This document shows, one piece after another, positions 53,727 to 62,383 of a DNA stretch of 64,000 nt (within the stretch, counting starts at the first letter, position 1; the number at the start of each line of letters is the position of its first letter). A model generated the notes under the pieces. That model had not been told where the DNA came from. It ran no database searches and saw nothing but the letters and a program-made list of their open reading frames with translations. The position numbers were made by a program, and so were the translations under genes. This stretch comes from Streptomyces tardus (GTDB lineage Bacteria; Actinomycetota; Actinomycetes; Streptomycetales; Streptomycetaceae), in contig NZ_JAELVF020000001.1 in assembly GCF_018101125.2 (NCBI RefSeq), positions 2,275,234-2,339,233 of the forward strand. Direction: 5' to 3'.

Positions 53727-53892
53727 GGAGATCTCCTTCGCGAGATGAATCCCTGAGATCCCGGGACGGGACGAGAACGCGAAGGTGGACACAACGGCGA
53801 CCAGGGGCGCCGCGAACGCGTGCGCCGGTCCGACCGATGTGTACGCCGACCCGCCCTCGAGGTCACCGGGACTCCGCACGCGATCGTTCACG

Positions 53893-54105
53893 CGCGGGCA
53901 GTGGCAGGTCTTCGGACTCGCGGGCACGTCCTGAAAACGTTCAGGACTCCTAGTGGCCGTCGCTTCCCGGATCCTTCCCGGACCCAGTGCACATGACGGC
54001 GGTCGTTCCCGCTCACCGCTGCGGGGCAGTCCCGGATTCCCACCGGGTTCCCTCTTGCGACGCTCCTGTCTGGCGGACAGGGCGAACCAGCTGCTGTCGG
54101 CAGCC
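53893..54105 (-). promoter_or_regulatory. Cobalamin (B12) riboswitch upstream of metE
   Basis: Read on the minus strand, the segment contains the conserved cobalamin aptamer order: GGGAACCCGGTGGGAATCC, GGGACTGCCCCGCAGCGGTG, then AGTCCGAAGACCTGCC. The last is the B12 box and lies near 53901-53920. The aptamer sits between the promoter region and metE, on the coding strand. Binding of adenosylcobalamin is expected to lower metE expression. The exact 5' and 3' ends are approximate. Confidence 0.9.
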
Positions 54106-54700
54106 TACGGGCCCCCGCCCGATCGGGAGAGGCCCGTCCGCGATCCGGAAAGTGACCCGCGTCACGCACCGCGTGCCGGGCGGTGCGGCGCGGGCTGCGG
54201 CGCGGGTTGCGGCGCGCGGGTACGGCGCGCGGGTACGGTCCGGCGCCGGGCCGCGGCGGGTCCGCGGGTCGTACGCACGGCGGGTCCGCGGGTCGTACGC
54301 AGGACAGTTCCGGGGGCGTACCCGCGACGGTTTCCGGGGCCGTACCCGCGCCGTAACGGCGTCGAGTCCGCGCCGCCTCCAGGGACGTACAGCGACGAGT
54401 TCCGGCCGTGCGTGCGGTGCCCGGTCCGGACCTGTGCACGGAGGCCGGTCGGCCGTGTGCGGCGGGCAGTTGGCCAGGTGGTCGGCCGGACAGGAGCCTG
54501 GAGGGAGGGCAGTGGAGATCCTCTCGGGGCCCTCGCCGGCGGCTTGATATCGACGGTGTTTCACCAGGGCCCGTGTTCTGCTGGAGATCAGACCGATGCA
54601 ACAGCCACCGGTCGCTCGCCCACCTTGCCCCGTCCTCGTCGCGCTCCGCCGCCGTCGCCAGGCGGCGGCCGACGACGTCGCGGCGAAGAAAGGCTGAACC
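54106..54700. other. Divergent intergenic region with short tandem repeats
   Basis: 595 bp between the riboswitch and the hydroxylase operon. It holds repeats of gcgcgggtacg (54207-54240) and a duplicated unit cggcgggtccgcgggtcgtacgc-type sequence (54256-54302). 54545-54600 is less GC-rich and may hold the promoter of the downstream operon. No gene is seen. Confidence 0.5.
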
Positions 54701-55282
54701 TTGCAGACTTCGACCTCGAGCGAGATCACGCTGGACGTCAACGGCGAAGAACACGCGCTCTCCGTCGACCACCGCACCACCCTGCTCGACGCACTGCGCG
54801 AGCGCCTCGACCTCACCGGCAGCAAGAAGGGCTGCGACCACGGGCAGTGCGGCGCCTGCACCGTGCTCGTGGACGGGCGACGCACCGTCGCCTGCCTGCA
54901 GTTCGCGGTGGCCGCCGAGGGACGCGAGATCACCACCGTGGAGGGGCTCGCGCCGGAGGGCGGGGCGCTCCACCCGGTGCAGCAGGCCTTCCTCGACCTC
55001 GACGGCTACCAGTGCGGGTACTGCACCCCCGGGCAGATCTGCTCCGCCGTCGCCGTGATCGAGGAGCACGCGGCCGGCTGGCCCAGCGCCGCGACCGACG
55101 ACGTACGTCCGGAGTCGGGCGCGTCGTCGCTCACTCCGGAGGAGATTCGTGAGCGGATGAGCGGCAACCTGTGCCGGTGCGGGGCCTATGTCTCCATCGT
55201 CGAGGCCGTCGCCCGCGCCGCGGACGAGCGTGCCGCGGACGAACGCGGCGCCGCAGCGAGCACCGAGGAGGCCGCGGTATGA
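54701..55282 (+). CDS. Molybdenum hydroxylase (xanthine dehydrogenase family), [2Fe-2S] subunit
   Basis: 193 residues. Two [2Fe-2S] clusters are built by GCDHGQCGACTVLVDGRRTV with AC (plant-ferredoxin type) and by CGYCTPGQICSA with GNLCRCGAY (helical domain). It passes electrons from the molybdopterin subunit to the FAD subunit. The start is a TTG at 54701 after AAAGG; no better start is nearby. Its stop overlaps the next ATG by 4 bases. The small-medium-large order is typical of CO-dehydrogenase-like or xanthine dehydrogenase operons. Confidence 0.92.
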   Translation: MQTSTSSEITLDVNGEEHALSVDHRTTLLDALRERLDLTGSKKGCDHGQCGACTVLVDGRRTVACLQFAVAAEGREITTVEGLAPEGGALHPVQQAFLDLDGYQCGYCTPGQICSAVAVIEEHAAGWPSAATDDVRPESGASSLTPEEIRERMSGNLCRCGAYVSIVEAVARAADERAADERGAAASTEEAAV

Positions 55283-56340
55283 GGGAGTTCGGATACCGCC
55301 GTGCCTCCGACGTCGCCGGAGCCGTGGCCCTGCTGGACGCCGATCCCGAGGCACGCTTCCTCGGCGGCGGCACCAACCTCGTAGACCTGATGAAGACCGG
55401 CGTGGAGCGCCCCGCCCAACTGGTCGACGTGCGCGCCCTTCCGCTGGACGGGATCGAGGTGTCCGAGAGCGGCGCGGCGCGCATCGGCGCGACCGTCACC
55501 AACAGCGACCTCGCCGTCCACTCGGAGATCCGCCGGCGTTGGCCCGCGCTCGCCCAGGCCGTACTGGCGGGCGCCTCGGGCCAGTTGCGCAACATGGCCA
55601 CCGTCGGGGGGAACCTGCTCCAGCGCACCCGCTGCGGCTACTTCGCCGACGTCAGCGGGCCGTGCAACAAGCGGGTGCCGGGCAGCGGTTGCCCGGCCGT
55701 GGAGGGCGAGCACCACAACCACGCCATCCTGGATGCCACCGACCACTGCGTCTCCGTCCACCCCTCCGACATGGGCGTCGCACTCGCCGCCTTCGACGCG
55801 GTGGTCGAGTACGAGACCGCGGCAGGCACCGGCGAACTGCCGCTGGCCGACTTCTATCTGCCCGTCGGCGACACCCCGCACCTGGAGACCGCGCTGCCGC
55901 CCGGCGCGCTGATCACCGCGGTCACGCTGCCGCCTGCTCCGGTCGCCGCGCACTCCCGGTACCGCAAGGTGCGCGAACGCGCCTCGTACGCCTTCGCGTT
56001 GGGCTCTTTGACCGCAGCGCTCGAAGTGCGGGAGGGCACCGTTGCCGACGTACGGCTGGCCTGGGGCGCAGTCGCCTCCCGCCCCTGGCGTGCCCGCGCC
56101 GCCGAGGAGGTGCTGCTCGGCGCCCCGGCCGCCGCCGCGACCTTCGCCGCCGCCGCGGACGCCGAGCTCGCCGCCGCCCGGCCGCTGACGCACAACGCGT
56201 GGAAGGTGACGCTGCTGCGCAACCTCACCGTGGCCGTCCTCTCCGAGCTCGCCGCCGACGCCACCGGCCCCGCCGCCGACAGAGCCGCCGGGCCAGCCGC
56301 CGGACCAGCCACCGGACCTGCCGGAGGAGAGACCCGATGA
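55279..56340 (+). CDS. Molybdenum hydroxylase, FAD-binding subunit
   Basis: 353 residues. The FAD-binding motifs are FLGGGTNLVDLMKTGVERPA and GQLRNMATVGGNLLQRTRCG. The CO-dehydrogenase flavoprotein C-terminal domain follows (RYRKVRERASYAFALGSLTA, RLAWGAVASRPWRARAAEE). The insert YFADVSGPCNKRVPGSGCPA with EGEHHNHA is typical of the YagS-like aldehyde/xanthine dehydrogenase subgroup, in which Cys residues bind an extra iron-sulfur cluster. The last 25 residues are an Ala/Gly/Pro tail. It overlaps both neighbours by ATGA. Confidence 0.92.
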   Translation: MREFGYRRASDVAGAVALLDADPEARFLGGGTNLVDLMKTGVERPAQLVDVRALPLDGIEVSESGAARIGATVTNSDLAVHSEIRRRWPALAQAVLAGASGQLRNMATVGGNLLQRTRCGYFADVSGPCNKRVPGSGCPAVEGEHHNHAILDATDHCVSVHPSDMGVALAAFDAVVEYETAAGTGELPLADFYLPVGDTPHLETALPPGALITAVTLPPAPVAAHSRYRKVRERASYAFALGSLTAALEVREGTVADVRLAWGAVASRPWRARAAEEVLLGAPAAAATFAAAADAELAAARPLTHNAWKVTLLRNLTVAVLSELAADATGPAADRAAGPAAGPATGPAGGETR

Positions 56341-58484
56341 CGACCACCCCGACCGGTACCGAGTCCGCCACCGCGCGGCGCGCCGTCGGCACCGCGCACC
56401 CGCGCGTCGAGGGCTACGAGAAGGTCACCGGCACCGCCCGGTACGCCGGCGAGATCCCGTTCGTCGATCTCGCCCACGGTGCGCTGGTGCTCTCCACGGT
56501 CGCCCACGGGCGGATCGTCTCCGTCGACGAGGCCGGCGCGCTGCGGATGCCGGGCGTGCTCGCCGTCCTCCACCACGGGAACGCGCCCCGGATCGAGACC
56601 GAGTACGTCGGCTTCCTCGGCGCCCCCGACCCGACCACCGCGGTCTTCCAGCACGACCGGGTGCCCACCAGGGGGTGGCCGGTGGCGCTCGTCGTCGCGG
56701 AGACCCCGGAGCAGGCGGCCGAGGCCGCGGCGTCCCTGGAGGTGACGTACCGGGAGGAGCCGCACGACACCGCCTTCCGCCCCGACCACCCCGACGCGTA
56801 CTACCCCGGCAGCACCATCGTCGGCCCGCCGGTCTCGGAGCGGGGCGACCAGTCGGCCGCGCTGGCCGCCTCCGCCTTCGTGGTCGACGAGCTGTACGAG
56901 ACCGCGGAGATGCACCACAGCGCGATGGAGCCGCACGCCGCCACCGCCCGCTGGAACGGCGGCCGGCTGGAGATCGTCGACTCCAACCAGGGCACAGTGT
57001 GGGTCGCCAGTGAGCTGGCGAAGCTGTTCTCCCTCGACCTGTCCGCGATCCGGGTCCGCTCCGAGCACGTCGGCGGCGGTTTCGGCAGCAAGGGCTGCCG
57101 CGCCCACCAGGTGGCAGCGGTGATGGCCACCACCCAACTCCGGCGCCCGGTACGGGTGGTGATGACGCGTCGGCAGACCTTCAGCCTGGCAGGCCACCGG
57201 GCACCCACCGCCCAGCGCGTCCGGCTCGGGGCGGACGCCGGGGGCAGGCTGCTCGCCCTCGACCACGAGTCGCTGAACCAGACCGCCACCGGGTACGAGT
57301 GGGTGGAGCCCGCCGCGCTGCCGGCCCGCACCATGTACAACGCGCAGGCCCACCGCACCGCGCACCGGCTCGTACGGTTGAACGTCCCCAGCCCCACTGC
57401 CATGCGCGCGCCCGGCGAGGCACCCGGCTCGTTCGCCCTGGAGTCGGCGATGGACGAGCTGGCCGAGCGCTGCGGCATCGACCCCGTGGAGCTGCGGGTG
57501 CGCAACGACACGCAGGTGGCGCCCGGTTCGGGCAAGCCGTTCACCGCGCGCCGGCTGGTCGGCTGTCTGCGCGAGGGCGCCCGCCGGTTCGGCTGGGAGC
57601 AGCGCACGCCCCGGTCGGGCTCGACTCGTGAGGGGCGGTGGCTGATCGGTACCGGCGTCGCCTGCGCGTCCTTCTCCGCCAGGGCGATGCCCACCACCGC
57701 CGCGATCACCGCGCACCCCGACGGCACGTACACCGTGCACGTCAACGCCGCCGACATCGGCACCGGAGCCCGTACGGCGCTCACCCTCGTCGCCGCCGAC
57801 GAGTTGGGGACCGACACCGCACACGTACGGGTGCGCCTCGGCGACAGCGACCTCGGCCCGGCCGGTATCGCGGGCGGTTCGACCGGCACCCGCTCCTGGG
57901 CCTGGGCGGTCAACCTGGCCGCCCGCGAGCTGCGCGAACGGCTGGCGCTCGGCGCCGACATCCCGCCGCAGGGCATCACCGTCCGCTCCGACACCACCGA
58001 GGCCGTCAAGGCCCTCGGGCACCACGAGCGGCACTCCTTCGGCGCCCAGTTCGCCGAGGTCGCGGTCGACCCGGACACCGGCGAGGTCCGCGTCCGACGG
58101 ATGCTCGGCGTCTTCGCCGCCGGCCAGATCGTCAACCCGCTCACCGCCCGCAACCAGCTGGTCGGTGGCATGACCTGGGGCATCTCGATGGCGCTGCACG
58201 AGGAAGCCGTGCGGGACGCGCGCACCGGCGGCCACTACAGCCCCGACCTCGCCGGCTACCACGTCGCCGCGAACGCGGACGTCCCGCGGGTCGAGGCGTA
58301 CTGGATCGACGACCCCGACCCCGAGGACCCGGTCGGCATCAAGGGGATCGGCGAGATCGGCACCGTCGGCGCCGCCGCGGCCGTGACCAACGCCGTATGG
58401 CACGCGACCGGCGTACGGCAGCGGTCGCTGCCCGTCCGACCGGACCGCGTCCTGGCGGGTGGGGCGGGTCCCACCGGTGCTTGA
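56337..58484 (+). CDS. Molybdenum hydroxylase, molybdopterin-binding subunit
   Basis: 715 residues. It has the small N-terminal aldehyde oxidase/xanthine dehydrogenase a/b hammerhead domain (RVEGYEKVTGTARYAGEIPF) and the large molybdopterin domain: HHSAMEPHAATARW, VRSEHVGGGFGSKGCRAHQV, MRAPGEAPGSFALESAMDEL, and the catalytic Glu near the end in VGIKGIGEIGTVGAAAAVTN. It resembles YagR-type periplasmic or cytoplasmic aldehyde oxidoreductases; the substrate (aldehyde or purine) is not decided. There is no twin-Arg signal, so it is cytoplasmic. It overlaps the FAD subunit by ATGA. Confidence 0.92.
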   Translation: MTTTPTGTESATARRAVGTAHPRVEGYEKVTGTARYAGEIPFVDLAHGALVLSTVAHGRIVSVDEAGALRMPGVLAVLHHGNAPRIETEYVGFLGAPDPTTAVFQHDRVPTRGWPVALVVAETPEQAAEAAASLEVTYREEPHDTAFRPDHPDAYYPGSTIVGPPVSERGDQSAALAASAFVVDELYETAEMHHSAMEPHAATARWNGGRLEIVDSNQGTVWVASELAKLFSLDLSAIRVRSEHVGGGFGSKGCRAHQVAAVMATTQLRRPVRVVMTRRQTFSLAGHRAPTAQRVRLGADAGGRLLALDHESLNQTATGYEWVEPAALPARTMYNAQAHRTAHRLVRLNVPSPTAMRAPGEAPGSFALESAMDELAERCGIDPVELRVRNDTQVAPGSGKPFTARRLVGCLREGARRFGWEQRTPRSGSTREGRWLIGTGVACASFSARAMPTTAAITAHPDGTYTVHVNAADIGTGARTALTLVAADELGTDTAHVRVRLGDSDLGPAGIAGGSTGTRSWAWAVNLAARELRERLALGADIPPQGITVRSDTTEAVKALGHHERHSFGAQFAEVAVDPDTGEVRVRRMLGVFAAGQIVNPLTARNQLVGGMTWGISMALHEEAVRDARTGGHYSPDLAGYHVAANADVPRVEAYWIDDPDPEDPVGIKGIGEIGTVGAAAAVTNAVWHATGVRQRSLPVRPDRVLAGGAGPTGA

Positions 58485-59604
58485 CCTCGCGGGGGAGCTG
58501 GCCCGATGGGCGGCGCAGGGGCGCGAGTTCGCTGTCGCGACGGTGGTCTCCGTCAGCGGCAGCGCCCCGCGCGGCCCGGGCGCCGCCCTCGCCGTCGACC
58601 GGGCCGGCACCGTCGTCGGCTCGGTCTCCGGCGGCTGCGTGGAGGGCGCCGTGTACGAGCTGTGCCTGGCGGCGACGGAGAGCGGCGACAGCGTCGTCGA
58701 GACGTTCGGCTACAGCGACGAGGACGCCTTCGCCGTCGGCCTCACCTGCGGCGGCGTGCTCGACGTGCTGATCACACCGGTGCCCGCAGGGGCGCCGCAG
58801 CGGGAGGTGCTGGCCGCGGCGTGGTCGGCGGCCGGGCAGGGCGACCCGGTCGCCCTCGCCCGGGTGGTGCGCGGCCCGGCCGAACTGCTGGGGCGCGCGC
58901 TGACGTTGACGCCCGACGGTGCCGCCGCCGGCACGCTCGGCGGCACCCCGCAGCTGGACCGTACGGCCGCCGGGGAGGCACGGGCGCTGCTGGACGCCGG
59001 CCGCACCGCCGCGGTCGAGCTGTCCGAGGACGGCTCGCGCTGCCCCGGCGGCGTCACCGTGCTGGTGGAGACGCGGACGCCACCGCCCCGCATGATCGTC
59101 TTCGGTGCGGTGGACTTCGCCTCCGCACTGGTACGGGCCGGCCGGTTCCTCGGGTACCGCGTGACGGTCTGCGACGCGCGCCCCGTGTTCGCCACCCCGG
59201 CCCGCTTCCCCGAGGCGGACGAAGTCGTCGTCGACTGGCCGCACCACTATCTGCGCGGCACCGAGACCGACGCCCGCACCGTGCTCTGCGTCCTCACGCA
59301 CGACGCCAAGTTCGACGTGCCGCTGCTCGCCGAGGCGCTGCGACTGCCGGTCGCCTTCGTCGGCGCGATGGGCTCCCGCCGCACCCACGCCGACCGCGAC
59401 CGCCGACTGCGCGATGCCGGGCTCACCGAGGACGAACTCGCCCGGCTGCGTTCGCCCATCGGCCTCGACCTGGGCGCCCGCACCCCGGAGGAGACGGCCC
59501 TGTCCATCGCGGCGGAGATCGTCGCCGCACGCCGCGGTGGCACCGGCACTCCCCTCACCGGCGGCAAGGACCCCATCCACCCCGACAACGACACCGCCGC
59601 CTGA
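58477..59604 (+). CDS. xdhC: XdhC/CoxF-family molybdenum hydroxylase maturation factor
   Basis: 375 residues. The N-terminal XdhC domain has VVSVSGSAPRGPGAALAVDR, VVGSVSGGCVEGAVYELCLA and GLTCGGVLDVLITPV. The C-terminal Rossmann domain has MIVFGAVDFASALVRAGRFL, VLTHDAKFDVPLLAEAL and VGAMGSRRTHADR. XdhC binds the molybdenum cofactor, protects its sulfurated form and inserts it into the large subunit. It overlaps the preceding gene by 8 bases. The GTG at 58477 (VLDLAGELARW) fits the family start; a GTG six codons upstream is also possible. Confidence 0.92.
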   Translation: MLDLAGELARWAAQGREFAVATVVSVSGSAPRGPGAALAVDRAGTVVGSVSGGCVEGAVYELCLAATESGDSVVETFGYSDEDAFAVGLTCGGVLDVLITPVPAGAPQREVLAAAWSAAGQGDPVALARVVRGPAELLGRALTLTPDGAAAGTLGGTPQLDRTAAGEARALLDAGRTAAVELSEDGSRCPGGVTVLVETRTPPPRMIVFGAVDFASALVRAGRFLGYRVTVCDARPVFATPARFPEADEVVVDWPHHYLRGTETDARTVLCVLTHDAKFDVPLLAEALRLPVAFVGAMGSRRTHADRDRRLRDAGLTEDELARLRSPIGLDLGARTPEETALSIAAEIVAARRGGTGTPLTGGKDPIHPDNDTAA

Positions 59605-59640
59605 AGCTCGGCATCGGCAACCGCGCCACCCGCCCGGTGT

Positions 59641-60646
59641 TCACTGCGATCCGGTGAGCACCAGGGCGAGTGCGGTGAGCAGGACCGCGATGTCGAGGTT
59701 GAGTGCGCGGTGCTCCCACAGAACCGCCGCGAACTCGCGGATGGTCGCGCTCGGCCAGTAGTAGCGGGCCGTCGGCGAGCCCAGGACCTGGCCGTTCACC
59801 CCGGCCGCACGCGCGGTCATGGCCGCCCGGAACGCGTGGAAGTTGTTGGTGACGACCACACAGAGGTAGCCGGGATCGTCCCGCTCCATCAGCGCCCGGC
59901 TGAAGCGCAGGTTCTCGTCCGTCGTACGCGACCGGCCCTCTTCCTGCACGTGCGCGGCCGGCGCGCCGTTGGCCACCAGCCAGCGCGCCATGGCGCTGCT
60001 CTCCGGCAGCAGCTCGTCCGCCCCCTGGCCCCCCGAGGTCAGCAGTACCGGTGCGCGTCCGCCGCGGCCGATCTGCCGGTCGTGGACCTCCAGGCCGCGG
60101 CGCAGCCGGGAGGCCAGCAGCGGCGGCACTCGCTCACCGCCGATCAGCCCCGAGCCCAGCACCACCACGAAGTCCACATCCCCCCCGGACCCGGTTGCGC
60201 CCGTACAGGTAGGCGTAGCCGAGGAAGCAGGCGAAGAGGAAGAACACGTAGGCGCTCAGCAGGACGACGACGCCGAGCGTCAACTCCACGATCCTGTTCG
60301 TGTTGTCGAGGAAGAGCAGCAGAAAGAGCAGCACGGTGACGACGGAGATGCCCAGGGCGAGCGAGAGCAGGTTGGCCGGCCGGTGGCCCTCCTTGCGGAC
60401 CATGGTCACGCCGTTCGCCACGAGGAACGCCGCGAGCAGTAGCCCGCCGAGCACCGCCACCAGGAAGCACAGCACCACCAGGACTTCCGCGTACGCCGGT
60501 TTGGTGACCAGCAGCGCCACGGTGGTGCTGACCGCTGCCAGCCCCAGGAGCACCGCGTTGCGGAACATCCGGCGATCCCGGCGCACGCTGTACGCGAACG
60601 CGGCGGAGAGCAGTACGGACGGAGCGAAGACCAGCGTCGCGATCAC
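59641..60646 (-). pseudogene. YdcF-like (DUF218) membrane protein, frameshifted at a 7-bp G run
   Basis: The N-terminal half (GTG 60646 after AAAGGTG) has several helices: ATLVFAPSVLLSAAFAYSVR to GYAYLYGRNRVRG. The C-terminal half (60177 to 59641) is the DUF218 domain: FVVVLGSGLIGGERVPPLLA, LLTSGGQGADELLPESSAMA, EEGRSRTTDENLRFSRALME and VVTNNFHAFRAAMTARAAG. DUF218 proteins are SanA/YdcF-like and may act on envelope or vancomycin sensitivity. The halves are in different frames, and removal of one G from the run at 60180-60186 joins them into a normal protein of 334 residues. It may be a sequence error, a recent mutation or phase variation. Confidence 0.8.
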
Positions 60647-60670
60647 CGGACACCTTTCGACGTTTCGGCT

Positions 60671-60838
60671 GTGGCGTGCGAAGTGCGGATACGGCTGTCG
60701 ATGTCTCCCGGCGACCCGCGGCCCGTGACCGCGTTGCGCGGTGGGTGTGGCGGCTGGGCCCCTCCCCACCGCCCCGTGCCACACGGGCCGCGGGTCGCCG
60801 GGAGACATCGACAGCCGTATCCGCACTTCGCACGCCAC
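60671..60838. repeat. Inverted repeat A, 57-bp perfect arms
   Basis: 60671-60727 is the exact reverse complement of 60782-60838, with a 54-bp spacer. It lies between the start of the YdcF-like gene and the two larger palindromes, and overlaps the first of those by 10 bp. Confidence 0.9.
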
Positions 60839-60982
60839 CGACGTCACCGTCGCGGCGTCGAGACCGGAGGCGTTGCCGGAGTCGTCGCCGCCCAGCGCGG
60901 TGGGCGCCCACCGCGCTGGGCGGCGACGACTCCGGCAACGCCTCCGGTCTCGACGCCGCGACGGTGACGTCGGTGGCGTGCG
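60829..60982. repeat. Perfect 154-bp palindrome B (no loop)
   Basis: The arm 60829-60905 is the exact reverse complement of 60906-60982; the centre is GGGC|GCCC at 60905/60906. One arm is a copy of the CPBP protease C-terminal coding sequence (encoding APTALGGDDSGNASGLDAAT and following residues), the other its inverted copy. Confidence 0.9.
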
Positions 60983-61169
60983 TCCTCGCGCTTCTCGCAG
61001 CCTGCGCACTGTGGAGTTTCCGGCGCTGCCTCCGCCGGAGGCTGCGCCGGAAACTCCACAGTGCGCAGGCTGCGAGAAGCGCGAGGACGCACGCCACCGA
61101 CGTCACCGTCGCGGCGTCGAGACCGGAGGCGTTGCCGGAGTCGTCGCCGCCCAGCGCGGTGGGCGCCCA
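60901..61169. repeat. Near-perfect 269-bp palindrome C
   Basis: Arms of 134 bp on each side of 61035 match except for one pair (T61027 against T61043). Its left arm contains the right arm of palindrome B, so the CPBP 3' segment is present three times in alternating orientation (60829-60905, 60906-60982 and 61093-61169). The innermost part forms GCCTCCG-C-CGGAGGC. Confidence 0.9.
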
Positions 61170-61850
61170 GTTCCACACGGTGTGGAAGGCGCACGCCCGC
61201 CACAGGTTTCCGTCCGCCAACGTCCACAGCGCCAGCGCCAGGCCCAGCAGAAAAGTGAGCAGGGCGTACACGGGCGGCGCGTCCGGATTGACCAGATGCG
61301 CCAGCCCGAACAGCGCGGAAGTGAGCAGTACGCCCGCCGCCATCCCCCACCTGCGACACAGCACCGGCAGCAGAAAGCCGCGGAACAGCAATTCCTCGGT
61401 GGGTGCCTGCACGGCGAAGGTGACGAGCAGCAGCAGCGCCTGCGGCAGGGCGGCAGCCGCGCCGCCCTCCTGATCGGAGCCGGCCCCGACGGCACCCGCC
61501 ACGACGTTCAGCACCACCAGCCCGACGATCGCCGTGGCAACCCCGAGCAGCAACTTGCGTGCGATCCCCGGGCCGCTCAACCTCAGTGCGGAGAAGGGGC
61601 GTTGCTCTCGGCGCACCACCCACAGCCCGAGCAGGACGGCGGCCGGCGCGAAGCCGAGCACGTTCCCCCACCCGGTGCCCGCCCGGGAATCGGGGTCGGC
61701 ACCGACCGCCCGCAGGATCAGCCACGCGAACGAAAGCCCGATGGTCAGGCAGACCGCCACCACCAGAACCGCTGCGAGCGGCCCGGTAGCGCTCCGCCTC
61801 GATCCGCCCGATGCGTCGACCGGCGGGTTCAGGGGTCTGGCGGTGGTCAT
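61036..61850 (-). CDS. CPBP-family intramembrane metalloprotease, 3' end lost in palindromes
   Basis: About 270 residues are recognisable from ATG 61850. Six to eight helices hold the CPBP motifs: QAPTEELLFRGFLLPVLCRR (EExxxR), SALFGLAHLV (FxxxH) and ACAFHTVWNWAPTALG (HxxxN/B). Such proteases include CAAX-processing and bacteriocin-immunity enzymes. The C-terminal helix TSVACVLALLAACALWSFRR runs into palindrome C. Beyond its centre the frame reads antisense copies and stops only at 60144. The natural stop codon is not identifiable, so the listed end is the palindrome centre. Confidence 0.75.
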
Positions 61851-61957
61851 GGGCGGCCCTCCCGTGCACGTGCTCTCCCGCGGATTTCGGGGGAGACGTA
61901 CGCTTCCAGCCCTCTCGCGCCCTCACACCCCGGGTACTCCGAACGAGTGGCACCCCG

Positions 61958-62290
61958 CCCACCGCCGGCGCGAGCGGCGGAGTTCTGGGCAAGCTCCGGC
62001 AGAAGAAGGGCACCGACCTCGACCTGATCGCCATCGCCATGCACAACGGCGACCCGGTACGTATGGCGGGCCTCGACTCCCTCGACCCCATGGGCAACGG
62101 TTCCCTGGTCCACAGCGGTGACAACCAGTCCGGTCACGGCGACGGCGACGACGAGACCGTCACGGTCGAGTTCGCGGGCATTCCGGCACACATCAGCTCG
62201 ATCGTCTTTGTCGCCGCCGCCTACAAGAAGGGCCGTTCCTTCCAGAAGGCGCGCAACATCAGCTTCAAGGTCTACGACGCGACCGGCGGC
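61958..62290. repeat. 333-bp partial duplication of terD
   Basis: 61958-62290 matches 62462-62794, offset by exactly 504 bp, with a single difference that I can see (C against A near 62234, giving Arg instead of Ser). It encodes TerD residues about 27-137 (GVLGKLRQKKGTDLDLIAIA to FKVYDATGG) without the start and C-terminus, so it is a terD fragment ending at a TGA at 62294. The near-identity means the event is very recent, or is an assembly effect. Confidence 0.88.
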
Positions 62291-62383
62291 CGTTGATCAC
62301 GAACGCGAGGCCCCACTCCAACTGCCGGGAGTTTGCGGGACACTTGACTATCGCAGTTCCGTCCACCAAGAGGATGACCACGC

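Noticed and set aside
54207..54302. Gene in the metE-hydroxylase intergenic region
   Set aside because: The open frames come from short GC repeats (gcgcgggtacg and gcgggtccgcgggtcgtacgc) and lack starts with ribosome sites.
53888..55354. A 488-codon minus-strand open frame over the metE leader and hydroxylase start
   Set aside because: It covers the cobalamin aptamer and is antisense to the [2Fe-2S] subunit; no protein family is visible.
60144..61850. CPBP protease as one 568-residue protein
   Set aside because: The C-terminal half is only translation through the inverted repeats and through the antisense and out-of-frame parts of the YdcF-like gene. The recognisable protease ends near 61036.
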